This document shows, in pieces, positions 48,312 to 56,223 of a DNA stretch of 64,000 bases. Numbering within the stretch: the first letter of the stretch is position 1; every line of letters starts with the position of its first letter. Source of the DNA: Bradyrhizobium sp. WBAH42 (lineage in GTDB: Bacteria > Pseudomonadota > Alphaproteobacteria > Rhizobiales > Xanthobacteraceae); NCBI RefSeq assembly GCF_024585265.1, contig NZ_CP036533.1, positions 2,179,001-2,243,000 of the forward strand, written 5' to 3'. A program made the position numbers and the translations under genes. The notes beneath the pieces are model-generated. The model saw only the letters and a list, made by a program, of their open reading frames with translations, did no database searches and had not been told where the DNA came from.

Positions 48312-48544
48312 TAATCCCTCCCATTGTTGTTGTCGTTGGATCCGCCCTCATTTTCCACGTGGGGTGACGCTCCCGGCGCATCAAGCTTCTTGATCAGTTC
48401 TGCGAACCGATCTGGAACCCCCTGTCGTACGACATCGTCGTACATGGCGCGCAACTGGTGCCCAATCCGGGATTGAATTTCCGGAGTGAGGCCTCCCTTG
48501 CCGGGGGTCGTGCTTCTGCTGGCTTGAGACTTGAGATCTTTCAT
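48311..48544 (-). CDS. nepR: Anti-sigma factor NepR
   Basis: A 77-residue protein beginning MKDLKSQASRST and containing the conserved NepR helix pair (PEIQSRIGHQLRAMYDDVVRQGVPDRFAELIKKLD). The C-terminal tail is acidic and Asn-rich. It binds EcfG and, under stress, phosphorylated PhyR. The ATG at 48544 gives the standard NepR length; the open frame to 48643 is not needed. The stop overlaps the ecfG start, so the two are translationally coupled. Confidence 0.9.
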   Translation of the reverse strand: MKDLKSQASRSTTPGKGGLTPEIQSRIGHQLRAMYDDVVRQGVPDRFAELIKKLDAPGASPHVENEGGSNDNNNGRD

Positions 48545-48660
48545 GACCTGTTCCACGTTTCCCCGAGTTAAGTGACTGTAAAATCGAGAAGTTTTCTCAA
48601 CCGGGAGCCGTTCCCTGGATAGGCACAATTCCAGCTGCGCCAAAAAGTTCCCAGCTTGGC

Positions 48661-48685
48661 GGAACTTTTGTTGAGGTGAGGCGTA
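48661..48685 (+). promoter_or_regulatory. Candidate EcfG-type promoter of phyR
   Basis: GGAAC (48661-48665), 16 bases, then CGTA (48682-48685) nearly matches the EcfG consensus GGAAC-N16/17-CGTT. It is about 90 bases upstream of the phyR ATG and would make phyR part of its own regulon. I found no equally good site upstream of nepR. Confidence 0.45.
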
Positions 48686-48775
48686 GACAGCCCAGCAGGG
48701 GAACCTGGGCCCCCCGCGTGATGCCTGACCTCAGGATTGGACCTCAAGGTTGGCCCGAAGACGAATGGAGTGGGG

Positions 48776-49582
48776 ATGTCCCGTTCACAGGTAGTTGCTG
48801 AACACTTGCCGCTGTTGCGCCGGTACGCGCGGGCTCTGACAGGCAGCCAGGCCTCCGGTGACGCCTATGTCGCCGCCATGTTGGAAGCCATGCTGGGCGA
48901 TCCCTCGGTGCTCGACGAGAGCCATGGGCCCCGGGCCGGCCTGTTCCGGCTGTTCACCCAGATCTGGAATTCGGTCTCCATCAATGACGATGCCGAGGTG
49001 ACGACCCTGCCGATGCCTCCGGAACGGCGGCTGTCGAACATCACCCCGCTGCCGCGACAGGCCTTCCTGCTGCTCTCGCTCGAGGGCTTTTCCGAAGAGG
49101 AAGTCGCCTTCATTCTCGGCACCGACGTCGCCGAGACGCGCCGTCTTGCCGACGCAGCCGGACGCGAGATGGCCGCCGAGATCGCCACCGACGTGCTGAT
49201 CATCGAGGACGAGACCTTCATCGCCATGGATCTCGAGAGCCTCGTTAAGAATCTCGGCCATAACGTCGTCGGCGTCGCCCGCACCCATGCCGATGCGGTG
49301 GCGCTTGCCAAGAACAGGCGACCTGGCCTGATCCTCGCCGATATCCAGCTTGCCGACGGCTCGTCGGGCCTGGACGCCGTCAACGAGCTGCTGCGCACCT
49401 TCGAAGTGCCGGTGGTGTTCATCACCGCCTACCCGGAGCGCTTCCTCACCGGCGAGCGTCCCGAGCCGGCGTTCCTGATCTCAAAGCCGTTCCAGCCCGC
49501 GATGGTGTCTGCGGTGGCGAGCCAGGCCCTGTTCTTCCAGCGCAACTCGCGCAACCGTACGCCGAAGGCGCCGGCGGCGTAA
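48776..49582 (+). CDS. phyR: General stress response regulator PhyR
   Basis: A 268-residue response regulator with an N-terminal sigma-factor-like domain (about 1-125; PLPRQAFLLLSLEGFSEEEVAFIL) and a C-terminal receiver. The receiver has acidic residues IIEDE near 143, the phosphoacceptor Asp189 in LILADIQLADG, Thr/Ala in FITAYPE and Lys237 in LISKPF. When phosphorylated it acts as a sigma mimic that binds NepR and frees EcfG. It is divergent from nepR-ecfG. ATG 48776 follows GGAGTGGG. No PhyK-type kinase gene is seen nearby. Confidence 0.92.
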   Translation: MSRSQVVAEHLPLLRRYARALTGSQASGDAYVAAMLEAMLGDPSVLDESHGPRAGLFRLFTQIWNSVSINDDAEVTTLPMPPERRLSNITPLPRQAFLLLSLEGFSEEEVAFILGTDVAETRRLADAAGREMAAEIATDVLIIEDETFIAMDLESLVKNLGHNVVGVARTHADAVALAKNRRPGLILADIQLADGSSGLDAVNELLRTFEVPVVFITAYPERFLTGERPEPAFLISKPFQPAMVSAVASQALFFQRNSRNRTPKAPAA

Positions 49583-49617
49583 CAAGGCGCTAGCGGCTTG
49601 CCTATTGGCGAGTTTGG

Positions 49618-49648
49618 TCCGGCGTGCCGCGAGGCACGCCGGATTTTT
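49618..49648 (+). terminator. Rho-independent terminator after phyR
   Basis: TCCGGCGTGCC (49618-49628) and GGCACGCCGGA (49633-49643) form a perfect 11-bp stem with a GCGA loop, followed by TTTTT. Confidence 0.85.
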
Positions 49649-49740
49649 CATGCCGCCCGCCCGCTTGACGGGCGCTGAATTCGCCGCCCATAGCTGATGC
49701 AGCAGCTGCGCGTGCGACCACGCCAATCGGAGACGGGCCC

Positions 49741-50373
49741 ATGGATCAGCAACTCCTCGACCGTCTCGCCATCCGCGACCTCGTCGAGAACTGGGCGGTG
49801 TGGCGCGATGCCGGCGATTGGGAGCGCTTTGCCACGGTCTGGCACGAAGAGGGCTGGATGTCCGCGACCTGGTTTCAGGGGCCGGCGCGGGATTTCATGC
49901 GCGTCAGCCAGGAGGGGTTTGCCAAGGGGGTGCGCATCCTGCATTTCCTCGGTGGCACCAGCATCGATCTCGCCGGCGAGCGGGCCATCGCGCAGACCAA
50001 GATGACGATCTCGCAGCGCGGACTCGTGCACGACGTGCTCTGCGACGTCGTTTGCACCGGACGCTTCTACGATTTCCTTGAGAAGCGGCATGACAAATCA
50101 GGTACCGGCAAATGGGGCATCGTCCGCCGCCAGCCGATCTATGAGAAGGACCGGATCGATCCGGTCGATCCCGCCGCGACGCTCCGCCTCGACCAGACAG
50201 CGCTCGCTGCACTCCCCGAAGGCTACCGCCACCTCGCCTACATGCAGGAGCTGATCGGCTACAAGGTCAAGCGCGACATGCCGGGCCTCGCCGGCGCCGA
50301 GGTCGAGAAGCTCTATAGGGAAGGGCGCGAGTGGCTCGCCGGCAAAGGCGAAGTAGACGCCAGACAAAAGTAA
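49741..50373 (+). CDS. SnoaL/NTF2-like protein
   Basis: A 210-residue protein with a cone-shaped NTF2/SnoaL-like domain: LLDRLAIRDLVENWAVWRDAGDWERFATVWHEEGWMS, then FLGGTSIDLAGERAIAQTKM and a final beta segment. The family includes steroid isomerases, aromatic hydroxylation partners and many unassigned proteins. No active-site pair can be claimed. The start ATG at 49741 has an AGACGGGCC region upstream with a weak ribosome binding site. It is the last clearly chromosomal gene before the tRNA fragment. Confidence 0.7.
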   Translation: MDQQLLDRLAIRDLVENWAVWRDAGDWERFATVWHEEGWMSATWFQGPARDFMRVSQEGFAKGVRILHFLGGTSIDLAGERAIAQTKMTISQRGLVHDVLCDVVCTGRFYDFLEKRHDKSGTGKWGIVRRQPIYEKDRIDPVDPAATLRLDQTALAALPEGYRHLAYMQELIGYKVKRDMPGLAGAEVEKLYREGREWLAGKGEVDARQK

Positions 50374-50374
50374 G

Positions 50375-50405
50375 GCGCGACTGGCATCACCACAGTCGCG
50401 CTTTT
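50375..50405 (+). terminator. Rho-independent terminator after the SnoaL-like gene
   Basis: GCGCGACTG (50375-50383) and CAGTCGCGC (50393-50401) form a perfect 9-bp stem followed by TTTT. A strongly AT-rich stretch (about 50410-50450) comes next. Confidence 0.8.
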
Positions 50406-50506
50406 CGCATATATAATTGAAATTATTTAATATTTTTAAAAATTAAGCGTTGTGCCCCAACAAATGCTCGAAGAACAACCAGAAGATGGTGACATCGCTT
50501 TTCAGT

Positions 50507-50552
50507 GCTCATAACCTGAAGGTCATAGGTTCAAATCCTATCCCCGCAACCA
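50507..50552 (+). tRNA. 3' fragment of initiator tRNA-Met (CAT), probable island attachment site
   Basis: The 46 bases read as the 3' part of a tRNA. They contain the anticodon loop with CAT (50510-50512), the 3' anticodon-stem strand, the variable loop, a T-arm with stem ATAGG/CCTAT around TTCAAAT, the 3' acceptor strand CCCCGCA and ACCA. The D-arm and 5' acceptor strand are absent, so it cannot work as a tRNA. Such 3' fragments are left when a mobile island integrates into a tRNA gene. The sequence fits alphaproteobacterial tRNA-fMet, but the missing 5' half prevents proof. Confidence 0.65.
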
Positions 50553-50582
50553 AGTAAGGTGCTGTAATAGCAGCAAAAATAG

Positions 50583-50609
50583 AAAAGCCGCTCTGACAGG
50601 GCGGCTTTT
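50583..50609 (+). terminator. Terminator after the tRNA fragment
   Basis: AAAAGCCGC (50583-50591) and GCGGCTTTT (50601-50609) form a perfect 9-bp stem, ending in a T-run. It may be the original terminator of the tRNA transcript. The following 50610-50937 holds no frame I can support. Confidence 0.75.
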
Positions 50610-50937
50610 TCACTTCCCGGAATCGCCACCGAGTCGCCACGCCGCTTCGCCAAGCAGAGTAGCCACGACCAAATCCGCTGCATAGTCGCGGTCGCCCTGC
50701 AAAACCGTCTAGGATCGGGACGGGTGGAAAGGTCATGATCGTGCGCCGGAAGCGCAAGGCCGCGGGATCGGCTCGAAAACATCGGCCTGATTGGGTGCAA
50801 CGTTCGCATTGAGCCGCACCTCGATGCGTAGAAGGTCTGAGCGACGTGGTGAACGGCAGGAACTGTGTTGGCGGCTACTCGTGCGCTGGGCTGAAGGCAC
50901 AAGGCGTCGCCCCTGTCTCGCGAGGGGCGGTCGTGGC

Positions 50938-51612
50938 TTATGACTTGCCGCTCGCCTTCGCCGACCGCCTTTTGTTGAAGGCTTCGAACTTCTCTTTGAT
51001 TGTGTAAAGATATTCGGCAACCGCCTCGGCTAAATCCAACAAGTCGCCCGCGTCTTCTCGGGACACTGTTATGCTCACGTCGTGAGCGGCTTCATTCCCG
51101 ACAAGACGCACTGCATCGGTCCACTCGAAGAGGCGTTTGTCTAGCTGGCCCGATTCCGAAAGTTGCTTCAGGCGCTGGGCCAAGTTCCCACCGGTCGCAC
51201 CGTGCGACTCGCAGATGCCCTCCAAAACCTTCCGACACATGATTGCGCAAGCGGTATGTGCCCTGGCCTCGGTGTAGCAGGCGCGCGCTTCGGCAAAGGC
51301 CGCGCGGATCGGCTCGGGCACTGCAAATCCGAGTTGGCGATCGCTCATCAGAGGATAGAGCCTCTTCGGCTTGCTCCACGGCTCATCAGGTTCTTCCATG
51401 TACCGAGCGTCTTCGTCGTCTTGAGCGACAAGGATTGGTGATTGGCAAGACGGGCACCTTAAAAGTGACCATTTATAGGAACAGTCTGGCCCATCAATGT
51501 AGCGCTGGTAACTTCCTTCCACGACACCAGCCACAGTCGCCTCGCAGTACTCGCAGTTGGCCAACAGTGTTTCTTTGCTTTCGCCTTCAGCCACGGACCG
51601 CCCCGTCTTCAT
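50938..51612 (-). CDS. Zinc-ribbon protein with C-terminal DUF4145 (HEPN-like) domain
   Basis: A 224-residue soluble protein. The N-terminal half has two CxxC pairs, Cys20/Cys23 (NCEYCEA) and Cys53/Cys56 (RCPSCQS), forming a likely zinc ribbon. The C-terminal half (about 100-210) matches DUF4145: ARAHTACAIMCRKVLEGICES, LAQRLKQLSESGQ, and the conserved RLVGNEAAHD. DUF4145 is a HEPN-like domain common in phage-defence and restriction loci. Its start overlaps the HNH gene stop (ATGA), so it is the third gene of the caspase-helicase operon. Confidence 0.7.
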   Translation of the reverse strand: MKTGRSVAEGESKETLLANCEYCEATVAGVVEGSYQRYIDGPDCSYKWSLLRCPSCQSPILVAQDDEDARYMEEPDEPWSKPKRLYPLMSDRQLGFAVPEPIRAAFAEARACYTEARAHTACAIMCRKVLEGICESHGATGGNLAQRLKQLSESGQLDKRLFEWTDAVRLVGNEAAHDVSITVSREDAGDLLDLAEAVAEYLYTIKEKFEAFNKRRSAKASGKS

Positions 51613-52985
51613 TTCAATGGTTCTGACGACCTGAAGACAGTCGTCCTGTCAAGCCGAGCGCTGTGAAATCGGTCGCGATCGGCGGGGTGATGGTGGAGGC
51701 AGGAGGTGGTCGCCGCCGTCCTGCCGGCGGGCGCCGCCGACACGACGGAGGTCGACAGCGCCGAAGGACCCGGCGCGCAGATCGGGGCGTTCGTGACTCG
51801 TGGATGATCGCGCAGGCCGGAAAGAAGAGCGCTTACGGCTGGCCTTGGAAAACACGCAGGTCCCAGCCGCTTCGGCGTTCGCCAGCTCGACCCCGCCGAC
51901 TTCGGCGGCAGGAAGATATCAAGGTCGTGGCTCCAGCGACCGACGCCGTTTACCTCGAACACGACCCGGATGGGCAGACGATTGTTCATGGGCTCGCCCC
52001 TGACATCCACGGCGTGCACACGTTGGACGCACCGGAATGGCGTGTACTGTCGGTTGTCGAGGGAGTCGTTGTGCGGGATGGCAGCCAAGCGAATGGCTTC
52101 GAGCTTGAGAAGCTGGCCGAACCACGGGGACGCTCCCAAGACCTCGTAGTATTCGCCGATCCGAGTTCCGAAGTCCGGGTTAAAGAGGCTTTCTCCCTGC
52201 TGATGCGAGAGGTTCATCCAGACCTTTTGAGGCAGGGCAGCTAGGCCCGCGACCGTAGCCAGGTCGCCGTTCTCGGCGTACAGGTCTCCGCCCGCCAGCG
52301 CCAAGTCCTTGGGGAGCTGCTGCGCCGGGATCGTCGGAAAGCGTGATTGAACGGGGCACTCGATCGAGTACCGGCCTCCATCCTTGGCCCAGGTCGGCGC
52401 GCCGTTCAATACGCGGCCGTCACCGATGGAGTTGATCAAGAGATAGCGGTCACCGGGCGCAGCCTTAGAGAACTCGCTTATGTAGCCAATCAGGGTAGCA
52501 AGGTCGCCGATCACGAAGTGATCAACCCGCAGCCGCCAACTCTGCTCAGTCGCCCCTACCATCTCACCTGCGAATACGAGGTCAGGGCCAAGGGCTATGA
52601 GTTCTCCGGTTCCGAACGATGATCGAGAGGCGTTGCCGATTTCGGCGGCGCAGCGGTCTTCATGGGCGCGCTTCATCGCGCGCAGCCGCTCGACAGTGTA
52701 TGTCGCGTCGTCCCGATCGATCAGCGCCCCGTGATCCGCACAGGTCCATATGCCGTTATCGATGCCGGCCCGCTGCTCCGGAGTCATGGACGCGTCGTAA
52801 CGCCTCCCTCCGGGCGAGGCGGCGCAGATGTGAGCGGCAATTCCTATGTTGGCTACCGCGTCAGGGGCTTCGTCGCTTGGGCCGACGGTCGACTTGCCAC
52901 ACCCTTCCACCGAGCACCTATAGGCTGCACGAAGGGCGAGGGCGGTTTTGACCTTCTGCGGAAACTCGTCTCTACCTTTACTCAC
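51609..52985 (-). CDS. HNH-like nuclease with C-terminal gp25-like segment (candidate defence effector)
   Basis: A 458-residue protein. The N-terminus is an HNH module of the kind found in defence effectors: Cys24/Cys29 (YRCSVEGCGK), NIGIAAHICAASPGGRRYD with His52, and GIWTCADHGALID (Cys82/His85), where the last Cys of the usual CxxC is His. Residues ~225-300 (DLALAGGDLYAENGD, GESLFNPDFGTRIGEYY) recall the GPW/gp25-like fold, an assignment I hold loosely. After ~360 the sequence becomes Arg/Ser/Pro-rich and may be frameshifted. It starts 102 bases after the caspase-helicase stop. Confidence 0.6.
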   Translation of the reverse strand: MSKGRDEFPQKVKTALALRAAYRCSVEGCGKSTVGPSDEAPDAVANIGIAAHICAASPGGRRYDASMTPEQRAGIDNGIWTCADHGALIDRDDATYTVERLRAMKRAHEDRCAAEIGNASRSSFGTGELIALGPDLVFAGEMVGATEQSWRLRVDHFVIGDLATLIGYISEFSKAAPGDRYLLINSIGDGRVLNGAPTWAKDGGRYSIECPVQSRFPTIPAQQLPKDLALAGGDLYAENGDLATVAGLAALPQKVWMNLSHQQGESLFNPDFGTRIGEYYEVLGASPWFGQLLKLEAIRLAAIPHNDSLDNRQYTPFRCVQRVHAVDVRGEPMNNRLPIRVVFEVNGVGRWSHDLDIFLPPKSAGSSWRTPKRLGPACFPRPAVSALLSGLRDHPRVTNAPICAPGPSALSTSVVSAAPAGRTAATTSCLHHHPADRDRFHSARLDRTTVFRSSEPLK

Positions 52986-53086
52986 ATCGGGCCGCCTCTC
53001 GTATCTGGTAGCCTATGTCTGCCGTCAGGCTTGGTCACCGGACAGCCCGCCCGGTGGTTGCGGGCCACTGGTTCGGCGTCTCGGGC

Positions 53087-56077
53087 CTAGGCGGCGACGG
53101 CCTGAAGCAGCCGTCGACCCTTGGCCCCGATCAGGTCTTGCAACTCCTGCTGCGCCAGCCTGGCGACATCCTCCCGCGTGCGAATGCCCCGCTGCCAAAG
53201 GAGCAGCAGTTCGCCCCGGTTAAGTTCAACACCCAACTCCAGCAGCGGAAGCGCACCGGCCGGGATGCCGAATTCCAGGCGCTTAAAGAAGGCCGCGTTG
53301 GCCTCTTCGTTCATGCCGACTTGCAGCACGATTGAGGTGATCCGCATGGCCGACTCCAGAAGGAACCGGCTGCCATCAGCAAAACCGCGGATGTCGCCAT
53401 GGCCGACTGAGGAGAACGGGTTGACCGTGAACCGCGCCTCGATGTCGGCGCTTGGGATGCCATCGATCCAATCGGCGACAATCAGGGCGCGCTTGCATCG
53501 CGCATAGTATTCTTTGTCGCTGCCGGCTCGCGTCCGCAGCACGTTGGCAAGGTTGTAGCCGAACCGCTGACTGGCGGCTTGCTGCCACCGCGGCTCGCCT
53601 TGCCTGATTTGCGGCGTGTAGTCCTCGTCACGCTCGGGAAGCACCTCAAGCATCACGGCCAGCGCTTCCGGGGTTGGCTCCTCCGGGCGCACTCGGCGCA
53701 ATACCTCCACTAGGCGCATCGCGGATTCGAGGCTCAGCGGAGACTCGCCGCATGCGCGTCCGAGCATGTTGAGGCGAATCCTGTCGCCATCCTGATCGAC
53801 CAGGCCATCCGCAATCATGCGGTCAAGCAGGCGCGCGAGCGTGTCTGTCATCCGATCGCGAAAGCGTGGGTCACGAAGGTTCGCGAGGTAGCCGCCATAT
53901 GTGTTCGCGACCATGTCGATGACCGCGGCGCGGGGCGCTTCACGAACTTGCGCCAGCAAGCGAACGACCCAAGTGCCGGGGGCTCCTTCATCGAAGGACG
54001 AGCGCAGCGGCTCGGGGCGGCCCTCCACATAGTTCAGCACTAGCTGATTCCTCTCCATCGCGTTGTCGGCGACCAGGATCGCTTTGCCTTCAGTTTCGTA
54101 ACCGAGGCGGCCGGCGCGGCCCGCCATGTTCTTGTATTGCGCTACCGTGTAGGGCTGCGGCCCGTTTGCACTTTGGAAGGCCGTCTCCACAATGATCACC
54201 GTTGAGGCCGGCGTGTTCACGCCCGCGGCGACAGTGCTGGTTGCAACAAGCACCTGAATCCCGCCATCGGCCTGCCGAAAGCCGCGCTCCACCGCCACCC
54301 GTTCCTCGCGATTGAGATCGCCATGGTGGAAGGCGACGCCCCCTTGCAAGGCCTGCCGCAGATTTCGCGACATCGCCGAGGGATCGCCTTCGGGCAAATT
54401 GGCGATCACATTTGCCGCGGGCGGCAGCCCGAGTTCGGCGGCAAGGTAGTTTGCGGCTCCCGCCGATGATCCGCGTTGATTCCGGAATACGATGACCTTC
54501 TCGCCCTGTTGGACTAGATGGCGCACGAGCGGCACGATCACATCCTGATCTGAAGGCCTGTCGCGGCGTTGCTGGATCGCGCCGTGCCGCAGGAGTTGTT
54601 CGGTTCTCAGGCTCTCCGCTTCGCGTCGGAAGGTCCAAGCGCCTGTGCGGTCAATGGCCCCTTCAATCAGCGGAATCGGCCGCTGCGTGGTCACGAGCAG
54701 ATTGCAGCCCAGCCAGCGCTCGAAGCCGTTGATGTCGCCGATCACGGCGCTCAACGCGATCACTTGCGGCGCGACCCCGCGCGCTCGCGCGCTCAAGAGG
54801 TACGTCAGGAGAAGCTCCACGACCATGCCGCGGCCGGGCTCGGTGATGAACTGCGCCTCGTCAATCACAACGAGGCCGATCTGATTGAGGATGTGGGGCG
54901 CGGCCAGCGCCATCCCGAGAAACTTCTCATAGGTGAAGAAGGCGAGGTCGTACTTGCCCCGCATCACCTCGACGACTTGGTCCTGCCAGTCGCCGCTGCA
55001 CCGGGCAATGCGCAGGTGCAGTTGCTCGCCATAGAGCGCGGAGAAGTCCTCGTATTTCTCGTTCACCAGCGCCTTGTAGGGCAGCAGGAAGACGGCCTTG
55101 CGGCCCTCGCTGATAGCCTTGATAGCCGCGATCTCGCCGATGAACGTCTTGCCGGCGCTGGTTGGCGCGACAGTCAGCAGGGAATTGCCGCCAAGCACAT
55201 TGTGGTCGTTGATGGCTGCGATCTGAAGGGAGTTGAGGCCGCCGGGATAGCGCTGATGCCATGCGTGCAACGTGGCGGCCGGAATCCCGTAGCCCGCAAG
55301 CTCGCCGAAGTCCCCCGTTGTGCGGATGGGCGCGTACTCGGGGAAGGCCGCGAGGTAGTTTGGGCCGCGTCGACACCCGGGCAGTGACAGTTCGCCCTCG
55401 ACAAAGCCGAACATGACCGGCGTCTGCTCGTAGCCCATCCGTCCAGCGTTTGCGCGCACGGCCCGCACCACGTCGTCGACCATGCCGACAACGCTCACAG
55501 GACCGCCCGCCAGGAGCTTGTCGAGGATCGCCTTGGTGAAGAGGCCATGCCGCGTCTGGTGGTCTTCTAGCGCGGGCTGATCGGGCGCGGATGCAGCGAA
55601 GAGAACACGCCCCTGGCCCGCGACTTCGGCGAGCGGCATGCCAACGGCCCGCGGCACAACCCCGAGGTCAAGCACGCGTGCCGGCGCGCCGCCGCTGAAG
55701 CAGCAGTCGAGAAGCATCACCACCGCCCGCGCACGAGTCTGCCGAAACCGCTCCGCGATTATCTCCATGCTGATCGTGGTGGCGGGGATGTCGCTCGCGC
55801 TCGTGTCGGTTACGACCAGCCTGTGATCGGGTGTCCCGTGGCCGGCGAAACTGATCAGCACCACATCGTCCGGCCCGGCCGCATCGAGCGTGGAGTCCAA
55901 CGCCCTCGTCACCTCGGCATGTGTCGCGCCGTCATCGACGATGAGCGCCGCTTGCATGTCGTCAATCGAGTCCGTCAGGACGGCCCATAACGCCTGCGCG
56001 TCGCGAACCGCGCCGTTCAGGTCACCAACAAGAGGGTCGCGGTGTCGATCAATGCCAATAAACGCCGCGCGGATCAT
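53087..56077 (-). CDS. Caspase-like protease fused to a Ski2/Hel308-like helicase
   Basis: A 996-residue fusion. Residues 1-230 are a C14/caspase-like domain with His80 in ISFAGHGTPDH and Cys126 in LLDCCFSGGA. Residues ~280-670 are a superfamily 2 helicase: Walker A APTSAGKT (304-311), DEAQ box VVIDEAQF (406-409), motif III ALSAVIG, motif V VATSTVAAGVN and motif VI QYKNMAGRAGR (647-657). The C-terminal ~320 residues are helical and end in a helix-hairpin-helix (GIRTREDVARLAQQELQDLIGAKG). Both catalytic sets are intact. It is first in a three-gene minus-strand operon. A defence role is inferred. Confidence 0.85.
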   Translation of the reverse strand: MIRAAFIGIDRHRDPLVGDLNGAVRDAQALWAVLTDSIDDMQAALIVDDGATHAEVTRALDSTLDAAGPDDVVLISFAGHGTPDHRLVVTDTSASDIPATTISMEIIAERFRQTRARAVVMLLDCCFSGGAPARVLDLGVVPRAVGMPLAEVAGQGRVLFAASAPDQPALEDHQTRHGLFTKAILDKLLAGGPVSVVGMVDDVVRAVRANAGRMGYEQTPVMFGFVEGELSLPGCRRGPNYLAAFPEYAPIRTTGDFGELAGYGIPAATLHAWHQRYPGGLNSLQIAAINDHNVLGGNSLLTVAPTSAGKTFIGEIAAIKAISEGRKAVFLLPYKALVNEKYEDFSALYGEQLHLRIARCSGDWQDQVVEVMRGKYDLAFFTYEKFLGMALAAPHILNQIGLVVIDEAQFITEPGRGMVVELLLTYLLSARARGVAPQVIALSAVIGDINGFERWLGCNLLVTTQRPIPLIEGAIDRTGAWTFRREAESLRTEQLLRHGAIQQRRDRPSDQDVIVPLVRHLVQQGEKVIVFRNQRGSSAGAANYLAAELGLPPAANVIANLPEGDPSAMSRNLRQALQGGVAFHHGDLNREERVAVERGFRQADGGIQVLVATSTVAAGVNTPASTVIIVETAFQSANGPQPYTVAQYKNMAGRAGRLGYETEGKAILVADNAMERNQLVLNYVEGRPEPLRSSFDEGAPGTWVVRLLAQVREAPRAAVIDMVANTYGGYLANLRDPRFRDRMTDTLARLLDRMIADGLVDQDGDRIRLNMLGRACGESPLSLESAMRLVEVLRRVRPEEPTPEALAVMLEVLPERDEDYTPQIRQGEPRWQQAASQRFGYNLANVLRTRAGSDKEYYARCKRALIVADWIDGIPSADIEARFTVNPFSSVGHGDIRGFADGSRFLLESAMRITSIVLQVGMNEEANAAFFKRLEFGIPAGALPLLELGVELNRGELLLLWQRGIRTREDVARLAQQELQDLIGAKGRRLLQAVAA

Positions 56078-56223
56078 GGCCGTACCTCGCCCGATGTGGC
56101 CTGTGGAGGCTGCTACGCCTCCGGTTTTAAAGACCTAGTCGGACGAAAACGGCACTCTCCGTATTCCAGTCTACCCGACTCGTTCCAGATTCGTTCATAC
56201 CATGCGCAGCAGGGGGGCAACAG

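Noticed and set aside
50509..50757. A minus-strand frame ending GIGFEPMTFRL
   Set aside because: The ending is the well-known false translation of a tRNA T-arm and acceptor stem. It overlaps the tRNA fragment.
51609..52985. The gp25-like segment as evidence of a prophage or T6SS
   Set aside because: No other tail, baseplate, capsid, portal or terminase genes are nearby. A single loose resemblance is not enough.
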